Source: Bacteroidetes bacterium GWF2_41_31 (GTDB taxonomy: Bacteria; Bacteroidota; Bacteroidia; Bacteroidales; F082). Taken from it: a DNA stretch of 64,000 nucleotides. Shown piece by piece: positions 54,026-63,697 of this stretch. The stretch is from NCBI GenBank assembly GCA_001769215.1, contig MEOL01000043.1, positions 1 through 64,000 on the forward strand, in the 5' to 3' direction. How positions within the stretch are numbered: position 1 is the first letter of the stretch; every line of letters begins with the position of its first letter. The notes under the pieces were generated by a model, which saw only the letters and a program-made list of their open reading frames with translations, ran no database searches and was not told where the DNA came from. The position numbers and the translations under genes were made by a program.

Positions 54026-57000
54026 CTATTGTATGATGAGTTTTTTAACTGCGCGTTTTCCGTCTTCACTAAGGATGTTTACAAAATAGACGCCTTTTGT
54101 AAGTTCCCCTGTATTAAGTTGAACAGTGCTGTAGCCATTGAAACTGGCAGTTGTTTTAGCAATGGATCTTCCAGTGATGTCAGAAATGAAAATGACTGCT
54201 TTTGAGTTGAAAACGTCACCTGTTGTGCGGATATTTACATTACCGGCTGTGGGGTTAGGATAGAGCACCACGTTGGCATTGTACAGAACATGTTCATCCA
54301 GGCCATCAACAAAATAAGGACCGCCGGCAAGTTCAAGATCACCAAGTAATGTGTTGTCGCTCCAATCGTTTCCGTTTCCATACCATACTGTTTGATAATC
54401 ACGACCTACACCCAAATCAGAATCGTTATTTCCAAGACTCCAACCAATGGTTCTTCCTTTACCTGGAGCAAAATCAAAATTAGACCAGGCAAGGCGTATT
54501 TCGATGGAGTAACCATCGCTAGTAGCAAGCCATACTGACGATTCATCAGTAATTGGAACACCATCGGCTTTAGCCCATAGTGAGTCTAAATTAATGGCAT
54601 CCATAATCAGCTGGGTATCGAAACTGGCAGCGCTGTAAGTACCGTCTTTGCTGTTATCGCCATCAACATACATTTCAACGGCATCGTTGTCCCATGGGTT
54701 TCCAGTTCCTTCAACAACAGCATCAACAACGTGAGCGGCTATATAAAGATTATCGGCATCCCACAAGGTTCCCCAGGTAACAGTATTGTTGATTGGACCT
54801 GTACCGGCAGCCAGGATTTCACTTCCATATGCCAGGGTATATTCACTCAAATTTCCATCAATGACAGGTGCGTCAGGAGTATAGGTTGACATGGCAACCG
54901 CATCGCCGCTAAGGGCATCACCAAAGGTATATTGTCCTGTAATACAGTCGAATGTAATGCGGTAACGCCCGGTGGTGGCTGGAATCATGGGACCACCAAG
55001 GGTTGCTGTTCCTGCCGGGAAGGTATTAGCGCTCCAGCTAACCGTGCTGGAACCGTCTTTGCGGAAAGCCACGTCATAAGCGTTATCGAGTTGATAGGTA
55101 CCAACATAAGTTGTTGTGTTATCAAAAGCTAACTGGTTACGGAGGATTACATCTCCAATGGTAGCGTTGTGCACGCTGATACAACCACAGCTAAGTACTC
55201 CATAATTAAGGTCGCCAAATGATGACGTCTCGGTATAGTCTTGCATACCACCGTTCCAAACCAGGCGATAGTCCACACCTGAACCATTGTCATCGCCAGC
55301 CATAATATCTATTGCTGCCTGTGCACCTGTTTCAGGGGTTACACCAAGGGCAGCAAACGGAATTCCTACTTCAATACTGTAACCATTGGCTGTTGTAGAC
55401 GAAGCCCCCAGAACAGTAATACCTGCGGGACCTTGAACAACAGTAACGGTTCCATCACTCGTAACAGTTACATGCACATCGGAAGCATCATAGGCACCAC
55501 CTGATTTGTTTCCATCGAAGAAGACTTCAACGATATCGCCGGCAGTAACATTTGCATCTGTCACATCAACACCTACATACATGTATTCAGCATTCCAGGC
55601 AGCACCGAAGAAAACTTCAATTGGAGTTTCAGGGGCGGTACCCTCGGCAAGAGCAGAAACAGGTTGATTAATTACCCAGTCGGTTTCGTTTAAATTGCCA
55701 TCGACATTAATTGCAAAAACCTGAGGTGCTATAATGGCATTCCCAAGACGTTCAAAATTAAAGTCGTGTGAAACACAGTTATAGGTGATAAAATATTTAC
55801 CACCCGGGACATTAAATTGCACTGCTGCATCATTAATGGCCTGTCCTGATGGGAAGTAACCGCCCCAAACATCTGTGAAAGTGGGGTCAGCATCAATACG
55901 AAACAGCAATAAGGTACTGGAGGTAAAGTTATAGGTCAATGAGAATTGGCTGGGATACATGGCATCGCGTACCAGGTAAACATCAGTTGGTGTCCCTGAA
56001 CCATCATCGCCCCATGTATTAAAATCACCAACCATTCCCACTTCGCCACATGCAGTAGCATTTGTTGTGAAGTTGTAGGCCAGCGTATTATAATCAAAAG
56101 TTACATCATAAGTGCCTGCAACCAATGGAATATTGGCACCATTGTCGGTACCAACACCTGATGGCCATGCACTATTGCCCCAGTTTACAGTCCAATCTGC
56201 ATTTTCACGGAATTTGACTTCTGAGTCGGCATACCATGAGCGTGTTAGTTTCCATAGGTTAGGGTTGCTGGCATCACGGTGCATAGGTACATCACCATTC
56301 CAATTGTTAAATGCGCCAATCATGCTGATGTTGCCTGAGGTGGCTATAAAGTTGTATTCGCCGGTTGCGCAATTGAAGGATACCGCATAATCGGTAGTGA
56401 CACCTAGTTCATCGAGGGGAACTAAAATATTTGGCCCATCCTGAACGCCAACTCCTGTTGGGAAACCATCACCGCCCCAGTTGGTTCCCCAATCTGAGTT
56501 CGCACGGAATTTAAGTTCAATTATACCGTCGGCATTACCATCCATGGCATCGTTGAGTATGAGAATAACACTCCAGGCATCAGCATTGTCATTGCTACGC
56601 GTCATCCAATAGTCAGCGGCCCAGCCATTAAATTCTCCTATAAGACCAATATTTCCGCAGGTTGCTGTGAAGGTATATTCACCTGAGGCACAATTGAAAT
56701 CAACAGCATAAGTTCCATAAGGAACCGGGATATTTGCACCATTTTGAACTGCAATACCTGTTGGAAAATCAGCAGCACCCCAATTGGTTCCCCAATCAGA
56801 GTTGGCACGGAATTTCATTTCGATAACTCCATTGGCATCGCCGTCCATGGTAGTGTCAACAGTAATGGTACCACTCCACTTATCGGGGTTATTGCCATCG
56901 CGGGTTAGAAAAAGGTCATCGGCCCATCCGTTGAATTCGCCAATCAGGCTAATCGCCCCACAAGTTTCAGAAAAGGTATATTCACCTGTTGCACAGTTGA

Positions 57001-57331
57001 ATGTAACTGCATACGTGCCGTAGGGAACGGGGATATTGGCTCCATCCTGAACAGCAATGCCGGTTGGAAAATCGGCACTGCCCCAATTGGTTCCCCAGTC
57101 GTGGTTAGCGCGGAACTTCATGTCAACAAATCCGCTTGCATCACCATCCATTGTCGTATCAACAGAAATGAATCCGTTAAACAAGTCAGGATTTCCCATG
57201 TCGCGGGTCATCATCACATCGTCAGCCCATCCGGTCATTTCTCCAATAAGGCCTACCTGACCACATTGGCTCATAGCATTAAATGAGGCCATACTGGCCA
57301 TTAATACCATTAAAAGTAAAATTTTCTTCAT
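54026..57331 (-). CDS. T9SS-exported SusE/F-like multidomain starch-binding protein
   Basis: A 1101-residue secreted protein. After a signal peptide (1-21) come about six tandem SusE/F-type repeats of 90-105 residues. Each opens like CGQVGLIGEMTGW and contains MKFRANxDWGTNWG and a PVPYGTYAVxFNCATGEYTF end, starting near residues 22, 127, 232, 340, 430 and again about 755. Two family-9-like (DOMON/CBM9-type) modules lie near 560-720 and 830-1000 (VDGNLNETDW; VIDGNLSEYTL). The end is a T9SS sorting domain (LYPNPTAGNVNI to AVKKLIIQ). Canonical SusE and SusF are lipoproteins; this one has no lipobox and is instead sent through T9SS. It is divergent from susC and shares its promoter region. Confidence 0.82.
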   Translation of the reverse strand: MKKILLLMVLMASMASFNAMSQCGQVGLIGEMTGWADDVMMTRDMGNPDLFNGFISVDTTMDGDASGFVDMKFRANHDWGTNWGSADFPTGIAVQDGANIPVPYGTYAVTFNCATGEYTFSETCGAISLIGEFNGWADDLFLTRDGNNPDKWSGTITVDTTMDGDANGVIEMKFRANSDWGTNWGAADFPTGIAVQNGANIPVPYGTYAVDFNCASGEYTFTATCGNIGLIGEFNGWAADYWMTRSNDNADAWSVILILNDAMDGNADGIIELKFRANSDWGTNWGGDGFPTGVGVQDGPNILVPLDELGVTTDYAVSFNCATGEYNFIATSGNISMIGAFNNWNGDVPMHRDASNPNLWKLTRSWYADSEVKFRENADWTVNWGNSAWPSGVGTDNGANIPLVAGTYDVTFDYNTLAYNFTTNATACGEVGMVGDFNTWGDDGSGTPTDVYLVRDAMYPSQFSLTYNFTSSTLLLFRIDADPTFTDVWGGYFPSGQAINDAAVQFNVPGGKYFITYNCVSHDFNFERLGNAIIAPQVFAINVDGNLNETDWVINQPVSALAEGTAPETPIEVFFGAAWNAEYMYVGVDVTDANVTAGDIVEVFFDGNKSGGAYDASDVHVTVTSDGTVTVVQGPAGITVLGASSTTANGYSIEVGIPFAALGVTPETGAQAAIDIMAGDDNGSGVDYRLVWNGGMQDYTETSSFGDLNYGVLSCGCISVHNATIGDVILRNQLAFDNTTTYVGTYQLDNAYDVAFRKDGSSTVSWSANTFPAGTATLGGPMIPATTGRYRITFDCITGQYTFGDALSGDAVAMSTYTPDAPVIDGNLSEYTLAYGSEILAAGTGPINNTVTWGTLWDADNLYIAAHVVDAVVEGTGNPWDNDAVEMYVDGDNSKDGTYSAASFDTQLIMDAINLDSLWAKADGVPITDESSVWLATSDGYSIEIRLAWSNFDFAPGKGRTIGWSLGNNDSDLGVGRDYQTVWYGNGNDWSDNTLLGDLELAGGPYFVDGLDEHVLYNANVVLYPNPTAGNVNIRTTGDVFNSKAVIFISDITGRSIAKTTASFNGYSTVQLNTGELTKGVYFVNILSEDGKRAVKKLIIQ

Positions 57332-57461
57332 GTTTAAATTGTTTATTTATAGTTTCTGTGTTTTACGAGGCTAATATATCAATTTTCCAGCGAGCATTCA
57401 AATAGAAATTAAAACTTCTTTCTTTTTGAAAAAAAAACCTTTCACCCTAAACACTATGTCC

Positions 57462-57483
57462 TTATAACAAACGATTGTTATAA
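57462..57483. promoter_or_regulatory. Putative LacI-family operator between the susE/F-like and susC genes
   Basis: Perfect palindrome: arms TTATAACAA and TTGTTATAA around ACGA, with the CG centre typical of LacI operators. It lies 131 bases before the SusE/F-like start and 269 before the susC start, so it could control both. The same core is found upstream of the amylase gene. The rest of the 57332..57751 gap is A/T rich, with a near-consensus TATTTTCG box at about 57703. Confidence 0.6.
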
Positions 57484-57751
57484 CATATATCAGCCATAAT
57501 TACTTTTTGTTTAGAACCTATTTAAACAACAAGAAACAGCTTCGCCAACACCGGTAATTATCCGTGGTGAATCCTTTATATTTCTGTTAAACAATTATTT
57601 ACAAAATGTCAAAGAATTTGCGGTACCAAAATGAATTTTTTTTAGATTTATACCAAAGATGGTTTCCTAATTATTCATGAATGTTAATAATCCTTAAATG
57701 GTTATTTTCGTGTTGCAAATTTAAAATTCTTAAACATTATTAAATTGTTCT

Positions 57752-60727
57752 ATGAAAGCTAACTTATTAAAAAACAAAGTTTTATTCGCTTTGCTCATCA
57801 GTTTTGTTGGACTGGGCAGTGCTCTTGCGCAGGAAAGGACAGTTACCGGTAAGGTGACCGACAGCCAATCAGGTGAAACGCTCATTGGAGTGAACGTAAC
57901 TTTTGCGAACGATCCATCCAGGGGTACAGTCACTGATATTGATGGAATTTATAAGGTGACGGTTCCTGAAAGTGTTACTTCACTTTCATTTTCCTATGTC
58001 GGGTATACCACTCAGGTGGTGGAATTAACATCGGATGTGCTGAATGTAAAACTGGTGGCCGGTAAGCAGCTTGACGAAGTTGTTGTGATCGGGTACGGCT
58101 CTCAGGCAGTAAAAGAAGTTACCAGTGCTGTAACCAGCGTCAAATCGGAAGACTTCAATCACGGCAACATCAGCGACCCCATCCAGTTAATTCAGGGAAA
58201 AGTGGCCGGTTTATCCATAGCCAAACCGGGCAACGATCCCAACCAAAACTACAGTATCAGGTTAAGGGGACTCTCTACATTTGGAAGTAACACCGAACCG
58301 CTTATCATCATTGATGGGGTGCAGGGAGCCTCGCTCAACTCGGTTGACCCCAACGACATTGCATCGATGGATGTGCTTAAAGATGCTTCAGCGACTTCTA
58401 TTTATGGTACCCAGGGTGCTTCGGGTGTTATTCTCATCACTACAAAAAGAGGTGAGTTTGTTCCTGATGGTGAAAAGTTTAACGTTACATTTAATTCTTC
58501 GCTTACTTCAGAATCACTGGCCAGAAAGGTTGACGTACTCTCAACCTCCGACTACCTTGGCTTACAAAATGCGGTTGACTATGGAAGCAGCACCGACTGG
58601 ATGAAAGAAATCACGCAGAAGAGCCTTTCGCAAACGTATAATCTGGCAGTTGATGGGGCCACCAAGAATTCAAACTACAGGGTTTCTTTCAACTACCGCA
58701 AAGCGGATGGGGTTGTGTTAGGAACAGGTTTTGAAAGATTAAACGGTAACCTTACTTTTACCAAGAGGACACTGGACGACAAACTGACTTTTGATTTTAA
58801 CCTGCTGGCGACCAACCGGAATGAACAATACAGCCCCAGTGAAGCCTTTGGAGCAGCCGTTAGATATAATCCAACAGCATCCATTATAGGTGAGGATGAA
58901 TTCTCAAAAGAATGGGGAGGATATTTTCAAAGGGAAGCTTTTGGTTTCTTCAATCCCAAATCAATGATTGATCAGAGCACTATGGATGGCAAAAAAACGA
59001 ATATTATTGGAAGTATCAAAGCAACCCTGGAACCAATTGAGAAATTAAAAATAAGCGGTTTCTATTCGCAAAATTACAATTCTGACCAATATGGTTCGTA
59101 TTGGAGCAAAAATGCGTACTATACACCTTATGCCGTTGGCAGTCATAAAGGTTTTGCACGTAAAGAAAACCAAAACAGGTTTAACCATCTTTTTGAGGGA
59201 ATTGTCAGTTACGATAAACAATTTAGCGGTCTTACCGTAAAAGCCATGGCGGGTTATTCATTCCGTGAAGATTACTACGATAATATGTGGGCTTACGGAG
59301 AAGGATTCCTAACGGATGAATTTACATACAACAACATCGGCTCATCCTCAACAATCTTGTCCAACGACGAATCAAGGGGCACTTATCAGGAAAGTTCACG
59401 ACTGGTTGGGTTTTTCGGCCGGGTTTCGGCTAGCTGGCGCGAAATTGCGTTTTTAACTGCCAATATTAGGAGGGATGGATCGTCTATGTTTGGTGAGAAC
59501 AATAAATGGGGCAACTTCGGTGGGTTAAGTGCCGGTTTAGACTTTGCAAAAATATTTGACCTAGGCACCTTTAATCAACTGAAATTCAGAGGTGGTTATG
59601 GAACTACAGGGAACCTGCCCCCCAGCCCGTATTTGTCGAAAAACCTGTACAATGTTTCGAACGAAAAATTCTTTTATAATGGAGAATTCATTCAGGCATA
59701 CGCACCCATCAGAAACGATAACCCTGATTTGAAGTGGGAGGTCAAGAAAGAAACCAACATAGGGGTAGACTTTTTCTTAATGAATTACAGAATAGGAGGT
59801 TCTATCGACTATTACCACAGTGTAAGCTCGGATCTTATACTTTATGCGCAAGTGCGTGTTCCTCCTTATCCTTCCGACAGGATGTGGCTTAACTTAGGTG
59901 AGCTGGACAACTCAGGGCTTGAGTTTGCTTTTAATATCAAAGCCATTCAAACCAAAAAATTCAGTTGGAATACCGACCTTAATTTTACTAAATATTTCGA
60001 TACCAAACTCATGAAAATAACCAGTGATCTTACAACCTCAGAAGGTACCTTATATCTTGGCGATCTGGGTGCACCTTACTATACCGGAATCAGAACGATA
60101 CTTGCCACTGAAGGGGAGGTGATTGGCCAAATTATTGCCCCGGTTTATATCGGACTGGACTCAACCGGAGTCATGTTGTTTGAATCTCTTACTGATTCAA
60201 CCGGAATTACTTCGAACCCGAAGCTTGAAGATTTTCAAAATGTGGGGAACGGCTTACCTAAATTCCAATTTGGCTGGAACAACTCTTTTACTTTTGGAAA
60301 CCTGGATGTGAGCTTTTTCCTTCGGGGTGTTTTTGGGCATTATTTGATTAATGTTAACAACGCCCGGTATGGCAATCCCAATGTAATTGGCATCCAAAGC
60401 GGTATGAATCAAACCCTTGATTTTGCAGATGCCACCGATGGGCCAATTTACTCAGACGTGCATGTGGAAAAAGCCGATTTCGTCAAACTTGATAATTTTG
60501 TTATCGGGTATAACTTCCATTTCCCTAAAAGTAAATACGTGAGCAAGGTAAGGGCTTATATCTCAGGGCAAAATCTGTTCACCATCACCAACTACTCAGG
60601 TGTAAGTCCCGAGGTCAGGTATGGAGATGCCTATGACAATAACAATCCGTTGGCTCCCGGAATCGACAGGGAGAATACCTATTTCACCACCCGCAGCTTT
60701 ACCTTCGGTGTAAATGTTACTTTTTAA
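57752..60727 (+). CDS. susC: SusC-like TonB-dependent receptor
   Basis: A 991-residue outer-membrane receptor that takes up oligosaccharides captured by SusD. Domains: signal peptide (1-26, ending SALAQ), a carboxypeptidase-regulatory-like fold (TVTGKVTDSQSGETLIGVNV), the SusC/RagA TonB-box region (LDEVVVIGYGSQAVKEV), the plug (LRGLSTFGSNTEPLIIIDG, DVLKDASATSIYGTQGASG) and a 22-strand barrel ending in aromatic FGVNVTF. No N-terminal anti-sigma-binding extension is present, so it is not ECF-regulated; control by the LacI protein fits. SusD follows after 21 bases. Confidence 0.95.
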   Translation: MKANLLKNKVLFALLISFVGLGSALAQERTVTGKVTDSQSGETLIGVNVTFANDPSRGTVTDIDGIYKVTVPESVTSLSFSYVGYTTQVVELTSDVLNVKLVAGKQLDEVVVIGYGSQAVKEVTSAVTSVKSEDFNHGNISDPIQLIQGKVAGLSIAKPGNDPNQNYSIRLRGLSTFGSNTEPLIIIDGVQGASLNSVDPNDIASMDVLKDASATSIYGTQGASGVILITTKRGEFVPDGEKFNVTFNSSLTSESLARKVDVLSTSDYLGLQNAVDYGSSTDWMKEITQKSLSQTYNLAVDGATKNSNYRVSFNYRKADGVVLGTGFERLNGNLTFTKRTLDDKLTFDFNLLATNRNEQYSPSEAFGAAVRYNPTASIIGEDEFSKEWGGYFQREAFGFFNPKSMIDQSTMDGKKTNIIGSIKATLEPIEKLKISGFYSQNYNSDQYGSYWSKNAYYTPYAVGSHKGFARKENQNRFNHLFEGIVSYDKQFSGLTVKAMAGYSFREDYYDNMWAYGEGFLTDEFTYNNIGSSSTILSNDESRGTYQESSRLVGFFGRVSASWREIAFLTANIRRDGSSMFGENNKWGNFGGLSAGLDFAKIFDLGTFNQLKFRGGYGTTGNLPPSPYLSKNLYNVSNEKFFYNGEFIQAYAPIRNDNPDLKWEVKKETNIGVDFFLMNYRIGGSIDYYHSVSSDLILYAQVRVPPYPSDRMWLNLGELDNSGLEFAFNIKAIQTKKFSWNTDLNFTKYFDTKLMKITSDLTTSEGTLYLGDLGAPYYTGIRTILATEGEVIGQIIAPVYIGLDSTGVMLFESLTDSTGITSNPKLEDFQNVGNGLPKFQFGWNNSFTFGNLDVSFFLRGVFGHYLINVNNARYGNPNVIGIQSGMNQTLDFADATDGPIYSDVHVEKADFVKLDNFVIGYNFHFPKSKYVSKVRAYISGQNLFTITNYSGVSPEVRYGDAYDNNNPLAPGIDRENTYFTTRSFTFGVNVTF

Positions 60728-60748
60728 CTATCAAAATCAGATAAAGAG

Positions 60749-62299
60749 ATGAAAAAAATATTTTTTACTATTAAATTAGTCTTGGTGGCCGTACTTATAG
60801 TTGGTTCGCAGCAATCGTGCACCAAGTTAGACGAAAGGGTTTATTCTGACCTCAATGGTGATAAACTTTTTGACAACCCTGAAAATTTAATTTACGGTTT
60901 AGGGGTAGCTTATACAAATCTTTACCAGTTGGTAGGGCATAAATATGGTGTGGTTGGCATGGATGCCGGTACCGACCTGTTGGTTGTTCCACAAAGGGGT
61001 GGAGACTGGTACGATGGAGGTGAATGGATCAGATATCACCGTCATCAATGGACACCGACCGAAGGCTATGTGGCCAGAGCATGGAACATACTGTATTTTG
61101 GAATAAATACATGTAACCGTTTAATTTTTACTTTCGAAGCCCTTGAAGGTGTCGATACTGCTCCTGCAATTGCAGAACTAAAAGGACTTAGAGCCTTTTA
61201 TTACTGGTGGCTGGTTGATATTTATGGAAATGTGCCTATCGTGGACAGCTTTGATGTGCCTGCTGACTTTAAGCCGGAAACAAAATCCCGACAAGAAGTT
61301 TACGACTTTATTGAATCGGAGCTGCGGGAGGTGATGCCATATTTGTCGAGAAGTACCGGTCTTGATTACTTTGGACGGGTGAATTATTATGTTGCCCAGA
61401 CCATACTCGCCAACCTGTATATTAATGCTGAAGTGTACACAGGAACTCCCCAATGGGATAAGGCGATGGCTGCAGTGGATTCTGTTATGACGGGTGGTTA
61501 CAGCCTTTCGGGCGATTTTTTCTCGAACTTCAGGGAAAATGCAACCACCTCACCTGAGTATATATTTGGACTGCATTTCGATAATGTTGACGCCCCGGCG
61601 TTTGAAGTTCACTTGTTTACACTTCATTACAACCTGGCCGCAAAATACCAGTTTGAAGATGCTACCTGGAACGGGATATGTGCTCAGGAAAGCTTTTTTC
61701 ACTTATTCGATGCCGATACAAACGATGTTCGTAGAAACAGCGTTTTGTTTGGTTTTCAGCACTTTGATGATGGAACACTTGTCGAAGATCCGAGTTTCGA
61801 GAAATTTAACCCTGCTGATCCAACTTACAGGGATCCTGATGGCGCCCCGCTTAATTTAACACCTAAAATTAACATGCTTGAGCCCAAATGTTTGCGCCAG
61901 GCAGGTGCCAGGGTAGCGAAATATCCTTTTATCGTTGGCAGCGATCGATATACCAGTAACGATGTACCTATTTTCAGATATGCCGATATACTGCTGATGA
62001 AGGCGGAGCTTCTTCTTCGCACCGGTGATGCCGGGGGAGCACTTGAGTATGTAAATCAAGTCAGGACAAGGGCAGGAATTATCCCGGCCACCGAAGTCAC
62101 GATGGAATCCCTGTTGGATGAGCGGGCAAGGGAATTGTTTGCCGAAGGACATCGGCGTACGGATATGATCAGGTTTGGTACCTATGGAAATATTCGTTGG
62201 GAAAAACCCGAACAATCGGCTACCTACACTACTATTTGGCCTATTCCACAGGCTCAAATTGATGTTAACCCCAACCTGGTTCAAAATACAGGATATTAA
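60749..62299 (+). CDS. susD: SusD-like starch-binding lipoprotein
   Basis: A 516-residue surface lipoprotein of the SusD/RagB family that binds maltodextrin and closes the SusC barrel. It has lipobox QQSC (Cys23), the TPR helices (GLRAFYYWWLVDIYGNVPIVD; EYVNQVRTRAGI) and the C-terminal LLDERARELFAEGHRR motif. It lies 21 bases after susC and is followed by a strong terminator. The substrate is inferred from the amylase and from general likeness to the maltodextrin locus of Flavobacterium. Confidence 0.95.
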   Translation: MKKIFFTIKLVLVAVLIVGSQQSCTKLDERVYSDLNGDKLFDNPENLIYGLGVAYTNLYQLVGHKYGVVGMDAGTDLLVVPQRGGDWYDGGEWIRYHRHQWTPTEGYVARAWNILYFGINTCNRLIFTFEALEGVDTAPAIAELKGLRAFYYWWLVDIYGNVPIVDSFDVPADFKPETKSRQEVYDFIESELREVMPYLSRSTGLDYFGRVNYYVAQTILANLYINAEVYTGTPQWDKAMAAVDSVMTGGYSLSGDFFSNFRENATTSPEYIFGLHFDNVDAPAFEVHLFTLHYNLAAKYQFEDATWNGICAQESFFHLFDADTNDVRRNSVLFGFQHFDDGTLVEDPSFEKFNPADPTYRDPDGAPLNLTPKINMLEPKCLRQAGARVAKYPFIVGSDRYTSNDVPIFRYADILLMKAELLLRTGDAGGALEYVNQVRTRAGIIPATEVTMESLLDERARELFAEGHRRTDMIRFGTYGNIRWEKPEQSATYTTIWPIPQAQIDVNPNLVQNTGY

Positions 62300-62357
62300 G
62301 GTGGAAGACTGTTTTAAGAAACCCGTTCTTATTACCGGGTAAATTACCATCAAAAAA

Positions 62358-62381
62358 AGCCGGCAGATTAATCTGCCGGCT
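62358..62381. terminator. Two-way terminator between susD and lacI-type gene
   Basis: Perfect 24-base palindrome (12-bp arms, AGCCGGCAGATT / AATCTGCCGGCT), with T7 on the plus strand and the matching A-run on the other side, 58 bases after the susD stop. It serves both convergent transcripts. Confidence 0.95.
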
Positions 62382-62451
62382 TTTTTTGATTATTTTTTCA
62401 ACTTGATTACCTAAGAAAACAAATGGTACAATAAACAGACCACCCTTTCTT

Positions 62452-63459
62452 CTAGCTGGATTCCCGAATAATCAGTTTCGTTTTTAAGACGTGTTTTATG
62501 GGTTTATAGTCAAATGTATTGCTTTTTATACGCTCAAGCAGGATGCTGGTAGCCTTTTTTCCGAGTTCAAAACCAAACTGATCGACAGAGGACAATTCCG
62601 GATCACAAATTTCGGCGCTCTTGCTGTTTTCAAAACCAACAATCTTTAAGTCTTCGGGAACGCGGATACCCATTTTTTTTGCCATCTTGATCACACCCAC
62701 AGCAGTCATATCATTCACTGCAAATATCCCGTCAGGCCGATCCACTTTTTTGAGGACGCTGGCCGAAATTTTAGTGGCTGCATCCAGCGTGTCGCAAGGG
62801 TAAACCAAATTGCTGTCGTAAGGTATATTGTGGTGTAAAAGCGCATTTTTATAACCTTCGAGCCGTTTTTGACTTAGCATAAGGTGTTGAGGCGAGGTAT
62901 AACAGGCAATCCGCTTACAACCTCTGCTAATCAGGTGAGTAACCGCATTATAAGCTCCTGAATAATCATCCACCATCACCGAATCGGCATGGAAGTCATC
63001 CAAAACGCGATCGTAAAAAACCATGGGGATTTCATTATCAATCACTTGTTGAAAATGCGAAAAATCCTTGGTCTCTTTCGAAAAAGAAACCAACATTCCA
63101 TCTACCCGGTTGGCCAACAAGGTTTGTGTGTTCAACACTTCACGCAGGTACGATTCGTTGGATTGCACCACCAATACATTGTAATTATTTTGATAGGCCA
63201 CTTCCTCAATCCCGTTGATAATGGTCGAGAAAAAATAGTGCTGTATTTCGGGTACGATGAGACCTATGGTATTGGTACGGCTGTTTTTGAGGTTAAGGGC
63301 AATGAGATTTGGTTTATACCCAAGCAATTTGGATAATTCCTGAACAGCCTGTCGGGTTTTCTTACTGATATCAGGATGGTCTTTTAATGCCCGTGAAACC
63401 GTAGACGTTGAAATACTGAGTTTTTCAGCGATATCTTTGATGGTTACCTGTCGTTTCAT
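62452..63459 (-). CDS. LacI-family regulator of the maltodextrin locus
   Basis: A 335-residue repressor or activator: N-terminal helix-turn-helix (VTIKDIAEKLSISTSTVSRALK) with hinge helix (LGYKPNLIALNLK), then a periplasmic-binding-protein-like sugar domain (TIGLIVPEIQHYFFS; VDGMLVSFS; PDGIFAVNDMTAVG). Size and layout are normal. Position between susD and a GH13 gene suggests it senses maltose or maltodextrin. Two palindromes with core CAAACGATTG near the sus genes are its best candidate sites. No site with this core lies directly upstream of its own start. Confidence 0.9.
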   Translation of the reverse strand: MKRQVTIKDIAEKLSISTSTVSRALKDHPDISKKTRQAVQELSKLLGYKPNLIALNLKNSRTNTIGLIVPEIQHYFFSTIINGIEEVAYQNNYNVLVVQSNESYLREVLNTQTLLANRVDGMLVSFSKETKDFSHFQQVIDNEIPMVFYDRVLDDFHADSVMVDDYSGAYNAVTHLISRGCKRIACYTSPQHLMLSQKRLEGYKNALLHHNIPYDSNLVYPCDTLDAATKISASVLKKVDRPDGIFAVNDMTAVGVIKMAKKMGIRVPEDLKIVGFENSKSAEICDPELSSVDQFGFELGKKATSILLERIKSNTFDYKPIKHVLKTKLIIRESS

Positions 63460-63697
63460 ATCAATTTGTTGATCAGATTAAACTCTATGGCTATGCGGTA
63501 AAAGCCCATTTCTCAGCAACCACAACTTTTTTCAGGGGGCAGGCAATTAGTTGGTTCCTTTGTTTACATTCTTTTTAGTAAAGCAAGGCGTTTTTTTTAA
63601 AATTGCCCGGAAAAATAAATTGCTGAAATTGTCCTTCTACCCGGCCAACAAATATAACACATCCATTGCAGTAATTTAACGAAATCACAAAAATGTT

